A stretch of DNA of 64,000 nt. Source: Colwellia sp. 12G3. Its GTDB lineage: Bacteria > Pseudomonadota > Gammaproteobacteria > Enterobacterales > Alteromonadaceae. The DNA is taken from positions 124,001 to 188,000 of the forward strand of contig NZ_PJAQ01000066.1 of the NCBI RefSeq assembly GCF_002836775.1, read 5' to 3'. A program made the position numbers and the translations under genes. The notes beneath the pieces are model-generated. The model did not search any database and had not been told where the DNA came from. It saw only the letters and a list, made by a program, of their open reading frames with translations. This document shows positions 61,344 through 64,000 of the stretch, piece after piece (position 1 is the stretch's first letter; each line of letters starts with the position of its first letter).

Positions 61344-61620
61344 TTATATTGCGGTGATGTATTTACCATCCATTACATCGCTTCGTTTATCGTATTTACG
61401 AGTGGTTGATATTGCTGTGCCCAAGCTATCGAGAAACAGTACCAAAATCCCTATCTGAAATAAACAAGGCAGTGCCAAAATAATATCTTAAGTCATGTGG
61501 TGATAGTTTATCAATCCCCAGATCATCACTATTCTTTCTGATGATCTGGGGAATACCATTATTTGTTAGTTTACCATAACCTATTTTTCCACTCGCTGAC
61601 ACAATTGGGGGCTTAGTTCT
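61344..61620 (-). pseudogene. Fossil C-terminal part of a tyrosine recombinase (integrase)
   Basis: On the minus strand the frame reads GYGKLTNNGIPQIIRKN, then KLSPHDLRYYFGTALF (the H-x-x-R box), then a TAG stop, LGHSNINHS (the LGH box), a frameshift, and KYDKRSDVMDGKYI with the Tyr where the nucleophile is expected, ending in TAA at 61344-61346. The order and spacing match box II and the nucleophile of phage-type integrases. The N-terminal part and box I are absent. It is dead by one stop, one frameshift and truncation. No attachment site was recognised; the rest of the 61330-61837 gap shows no gene. Confidence 0.75.
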
Positions 61621-61837
61621 CTATTAGGATAAAAGTATATCTACTTCTTATGAACACTGTAAAACAGCTCAAAAAGCTATTGGTGCTGATGTCAGCAATC
61701 GTATCTTTGCTGACTGTTTCAAGGTCGATTTTTCATTAATAAAACCGTCCGCTTTGTGGTAAAAGTGACTGTATTTAATACTTTTAGTTTAATGCCTGAA
61801 CAGCTTGTTTCATATTGTTAGGATATGGTCGTTTTAA

Positions 61838-62509
61838 TTAAACATACCAATAAATCATTAAAAAGTGACAAGTCGCACCGCCTAAAACGAAAAGGTGCCA
61901 AATAGCGTGAGTGTAGGGCACCGTTTTTTTAACATAGAAAAATACCCCAAGAGAATAAATTAGCCCCCCTAATGCCAACAAGCCAATGGCTTGTTCAGGG
62001 AGTTTCTCATATAACTCACCTAGCACGCCTAACGAAATAAATCCCATGCCTAAATACGTGGCTAAAGATATTTTTTTGTATTTATTAGCAAATTTTATTT
62101 TGAAAAGAATGCCCGCAATAGCAAAAAGCCAAATAAAAGCCAGCAGAGTATAACCAAGCGAACCGGCTAATGTGATAGCGAATAAGGGGGTATAAGTACC
62201 AGCAATAAGTAAATATATTGCACAATGGTCAAGCAACTTAAATAAGGCTTTAGCACGCTTATTCGTTAAGCTATGGTATAGGGTTGATGCGAGAAATAAC
62301 AAAATCCCGCTCGTTGCGAAAACACTAAAACTAACTATCCGGCCAGTATCGTCATGGCCATTATTTAATAATAAAAAAAATGCGAAACAACTTAATAATA
62401 GGCCCAAAGCATGGCTGATAGCATTGAGGGTTTCTTCACTTTGACTATAGGAGTTTACTTGAAGAGTGGCTGAAGAAAAATTTTTCTGATCAGTCATAAT
62501 GAGCTGCAT
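61838..62509 (-). CDS. Hemolysin III / PAQR family membrane protein
   Basis: The 223-residue protein has seven hydrophobic helices. Family motifs are ASTLYHS, LDHCAIYLLIAGTYTP and TVPYTHAIWHLFVLGG, which carry the His and Asp of the predicted metal site. Bacterial members are often annotated hemolysin III (YqfA-like); the biochemical role is uncertain. An alternative ATG four codons inside is possible. It borders the decayed island. Confidence 0.9.
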   Translation of the reverse strand: MQLIMTDQKNFSSATLQVNSYSQSEETLNAISHALGLLLSCFAFFLLLNNGHDDTGRIVSFSVFATSGILLFLASTLYHSLTNKRAKALFKLLDHCAIYLLIAGTYTPLFAITLAGSLGYTLLAFIWLFAIAGILFKIKFANKYKKISLATYLGMGFISLGVLGELYEKLPEQAIGLLALGGLIYSLGVFFYVKKTVPYTHAIWHLFVLGGATCHFLMIYWYV

Positions 62510-62631
62510 TATTAGGTTCAGTGTGTGAGTCTACGCTGAGTGCTAATACAATACAAAGCAAAAAAATAAAGATAAAGTCTATCTAAGGCTAAAGCGTTTT
62601 AGCCTTGGAAGCTTGGTTAAGCAGCCGTTAG

Positions 62632-62850
62632 TTAAAGTGCTAACTCAATAACCATATCTTTCAATTCATCTTTAGAGATCGAATTACTGTGATTTTTATC
62701 AAAACGGTTAAAAATGGTTTCGCACATGCGAATGCCTTTGTCTTGCAGTAAAACGTCAATCAGTTCAACAAATTCAGAGCGACTAATTACGCCGTCTTTA
62801 TCTTCATCAAACACTTCAAATAACTCATCTACCCACTGATTTAAATCCAT
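62632..62850 (-). CDS. Small EF-hand calcium-binding protein
   Basis: The 72-residue protein has two EF-hands. The first loop is DEDKDGVISRSE, a canonical 12-residue loop with acidic ligands at 1, 3, 5 and Glu at 12. The second is DKNHSNSISKDE, with Asn in place of the usual Gly at position 6. Start at ATG 62850 with AGGA upstream; the longer frame adds 14 residues unlike the family. No signal peptide is present, so it is probably a cytoplasmic calcium sensor or buffer. Confidence 0.82.
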   Translation of the reverse strand: MDLNQWVDELFEVFDEDKDGVISRSEFVELIDVLLQDKGIRMCETIFNRFDKNHSNSISKDELKDMVIELAL

Positions 62851-63198
62851 ATGTAATCCTAACCACTCATTTAAAAAGATATGACTAAACAATATCGCTT
62901 ATTTAGGCGTTTGTGAATGTCTATTTCAAATTTTTTAGTCTAGTGCTGGATTAAATTGCTATTTGTTCATTTATTGATTACTTGCTAGTTGTTCATTGGT
63001 TGATTTTTATGAAACGCTAACATTTTGTGGAAGTAATCGAATTAATTTAGTTATATCTGCACTCGATGTAGCTATATAAATTAAAGTATTATTAATATTT
63101 ACCTTACAATCAGCGCCTTAGTTTAAATTTTGTTTTTTTTGTAATAAATCTGTAAACACTAAGACTAACTGTTCAACGCTTTATTAAGGAAAGATAAT
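62851..63198. other. Divergent promoter region
   Basis: The EF-hand gene and the alpha/beta hydrolase gene face away from each other. The stretch is A/T-rich; AAGGAAAG lies just before the hydrolase start. No ORF, dyad or terminator stands out. Confidence 0.5.
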
Positions 63199-64000
63199 AT
63201 GAAAGTAACGTGGAAAAAGCTTTTGACGCTAAGTTTGTTGTCAATGACGGCAATGAGTTGGGCAAATGATAATAAATTAACGCTAGAAAGTTGTCATTTA
63301 GGAGAAATACGTTCACAAGTACAATGTGGCAAGCTTGAAGTACCAGAAAATTATCAGAAGCCTGACGGTGATAAAATATCGGTAAATTTTGCCGTATTGC
63401 CTGCTATTGATGATAGTGAATACAAAACGCCACTCATGTTTTTAGCGGGTGGTCCAGGTCAAGCTGCGGTTGAATTAGCTACAGGACTTAATCGTGTATT
63501 TAGAGAAGTACGCAAAACACGCGATATTATTCTAGTGGATCAACGTGGTACTGGTGAAAGCAGTGGATTATCGTGTGAGTTTGAAGCGGTAGATAATGTT
63601 TATAGCTCTTTACCCGATGCACTTAATCCTCAAGAAGTAAAAGATTGTGTCGCCCAATTTAAAGGCGATGTCACTCAATACAACTCTGAAAATGCTATTC
63701 GTGATTTTGATGCTGTGCGCGCAGCGCTAGGTCATGAAAAATTAAATATTTATGGTGGCTCTTACGGTACACGTGCTGGCTTAGTTTTTATGCGTATGTT
63801 CCCTGAATCTCTTGATAGCGTGATACTAGATAGTGTTGGCCCAATTGAAGTACCTATTGGTATGTTTGGTCAAAGTGGTGCGCGTTCCTTTAATTTATTG
63901 ATTGAGAATTGTAAAAGTAGTGACGCTTGTCATAAAGCTTTCCCTGATTTGGCTGAAGAATTTCAAGCGGTTAAAGCACGTTTAGCTAAAGAACCCGTCA
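63199..64000 (+). CDS. Secreted alpha/beta hydrolase with TAP-type fold, 3' end cut by the window
   Basis: The visible 267 residues start with a signal peptide (LLTLSLLSMTAMSWA), followed by QCGKLEVPENY, which is typical of the proline-aminopeptidase/tripeptidyl-aminopeptidase-like hydrolases. FLAGGPGQAAVEL forms the oxyanion region, VDQRGTGESS a conserved strand, and YGGSYGTRAGLVF the nucleophile elbow (Ser in GGSYG). The Asp and His lie beyond the window. Four Cys in the visible part could form disulfides. It is a likely periplasmic peptidase. The ATG has AAGGAAAG upstream. Confidence 0.85.
   Translation, partial: MKVTWKKLLTLSLLSMTAMSWANDNKLTLESCHLGEIRSQVQCGKLEVPENYQKPDGDKISVNFAVLPAIDDSEYKTPLMFLAGGPGQAAVELATGLNRVFREVRKTRDIILVDQRGTGESSGLSCEFEAVDNVYSSLPDALNPQEVKDCVAQFKGDVTQYNSENAIRDFDAVRAALGHEKLNIYGGSYGTRAGLVFMRMFPESLDSVILDSVGPIEVPIGMFGQSGARSFNLLIENCKSSDACHKAFPDLAEEFQAVKARLAKEPV

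Noticed and set aside
61652-61738. Short plus-strand frame possibly from a transposase
   Set aside because: No motif is recognisable, and the alternative frames are equally short.
1-64000. CRISPR array, tRNA or rRNA genes, intact prophage
   Set aside because: No regularly spaced repeats, no cloverleaf-type sequence and no phage structural genes were noticed by eye; a tRNAscan or CRISPR search could confirm.

Overview
The window looks like a chromosomal segment of a marine, cold-adapted gammaproteobacterium of the Colwellia/Alteromonadales type. The basis is AT-rich DNA, several TonB-dependent receptors and outer-membrane proteins, a laminarin/beta-glucan-type sugar locus, a SapC/halogenase cluster, FabV, and the gene neighbourhood bolA - rlmG - yajG - cyclophilin - ampG, which extends the enterobacterial bolA/yajG/ampG order. 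This is inferred from protein families and synteny; I could not run a database search. No rRNA, tRNA, CRISPR array, intact IS or intact prophage was seen.

Positions 1-15231: carbohydrate locus. It holds a 5'-truncated GH16 endoglucanase, a polysaccharide deacetylase, a lipoprotein with a cadherin-like domain and two tandem carbohydrate-binding-like domains, a TonB-dependent receptor, a GPH-type sugar symporter and a GH1 beta-glucosidase. Behind the receptor lies the operon-like set 'tryptophan halogenase' B - SapC - JmjC-like cupin - 'tryptophan halogenase' A. Six good (plus one weak) copies of a 14-bp palindrome of LacI-family type, TGGAAGCGCTTCCA, sit upstream of the lipoprotein, the receptor and the beta-glucosidase. 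These promoters therefore form one predicted regulon whose regulator lies outside the window. Halogenase A keeps the catalytic Lys/Glu and chloride-site residues; halogenase B has lost the chloride-site triad.

Positions 15424-27676: two sensory cassettes and a sugar-activation pair. Two spondin-domain secreted proteins lead into an OmpR-type regulator and a histidine kinase. A NahK-like kinase and a nucleotidyltransferase follow. A TonB receptor, a MipA/OmpV protein, a DUF3019 protein, a response regulator and a histidine kinase then form a second chain.

Positions 27985-40042: metabolic and mixed genes. These are glutaryl-CoA dehydrogenase, a periplasmic binding protein paired with a diguanylate cyclase, an exported methyltransferase-like protein, a pyruvate/indolepyruvate-decarboxylase-like enzyme, small oxygenase and cupin proteins, and an S46 dipeptidyl-peptidase.

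Positions 40338-51119: an iron-type cluster (Fur-box candidates, porin-like protein, imelysin-like lipoprotein, di-haem DUF1111 oxidase), argR, a FadL-type porin, and a likely nitric-oxide/oxygen cluster (hemerythrin, DUF2249, NnrS-like membrane protein) behind an FNR/DNR-like site. Two diverged copies of a ~265-bp nested palindromic repeat bracket the di-haem gene and argR; their core hairpins show compensatory base changes.

Positions 51227-64000: HDOD protein, ampG, cyclophilin, yajG, rlmG, bolA and fabV, then a decayed island (58.8-61.8 kb) with a fossil gene, an orphan membrane protein and the fossil C-terminus of a tyrosine recombinase. Hemolysin III, an EF-hand protein and a 3'-truncated alpha/beta hydrolase close the window.
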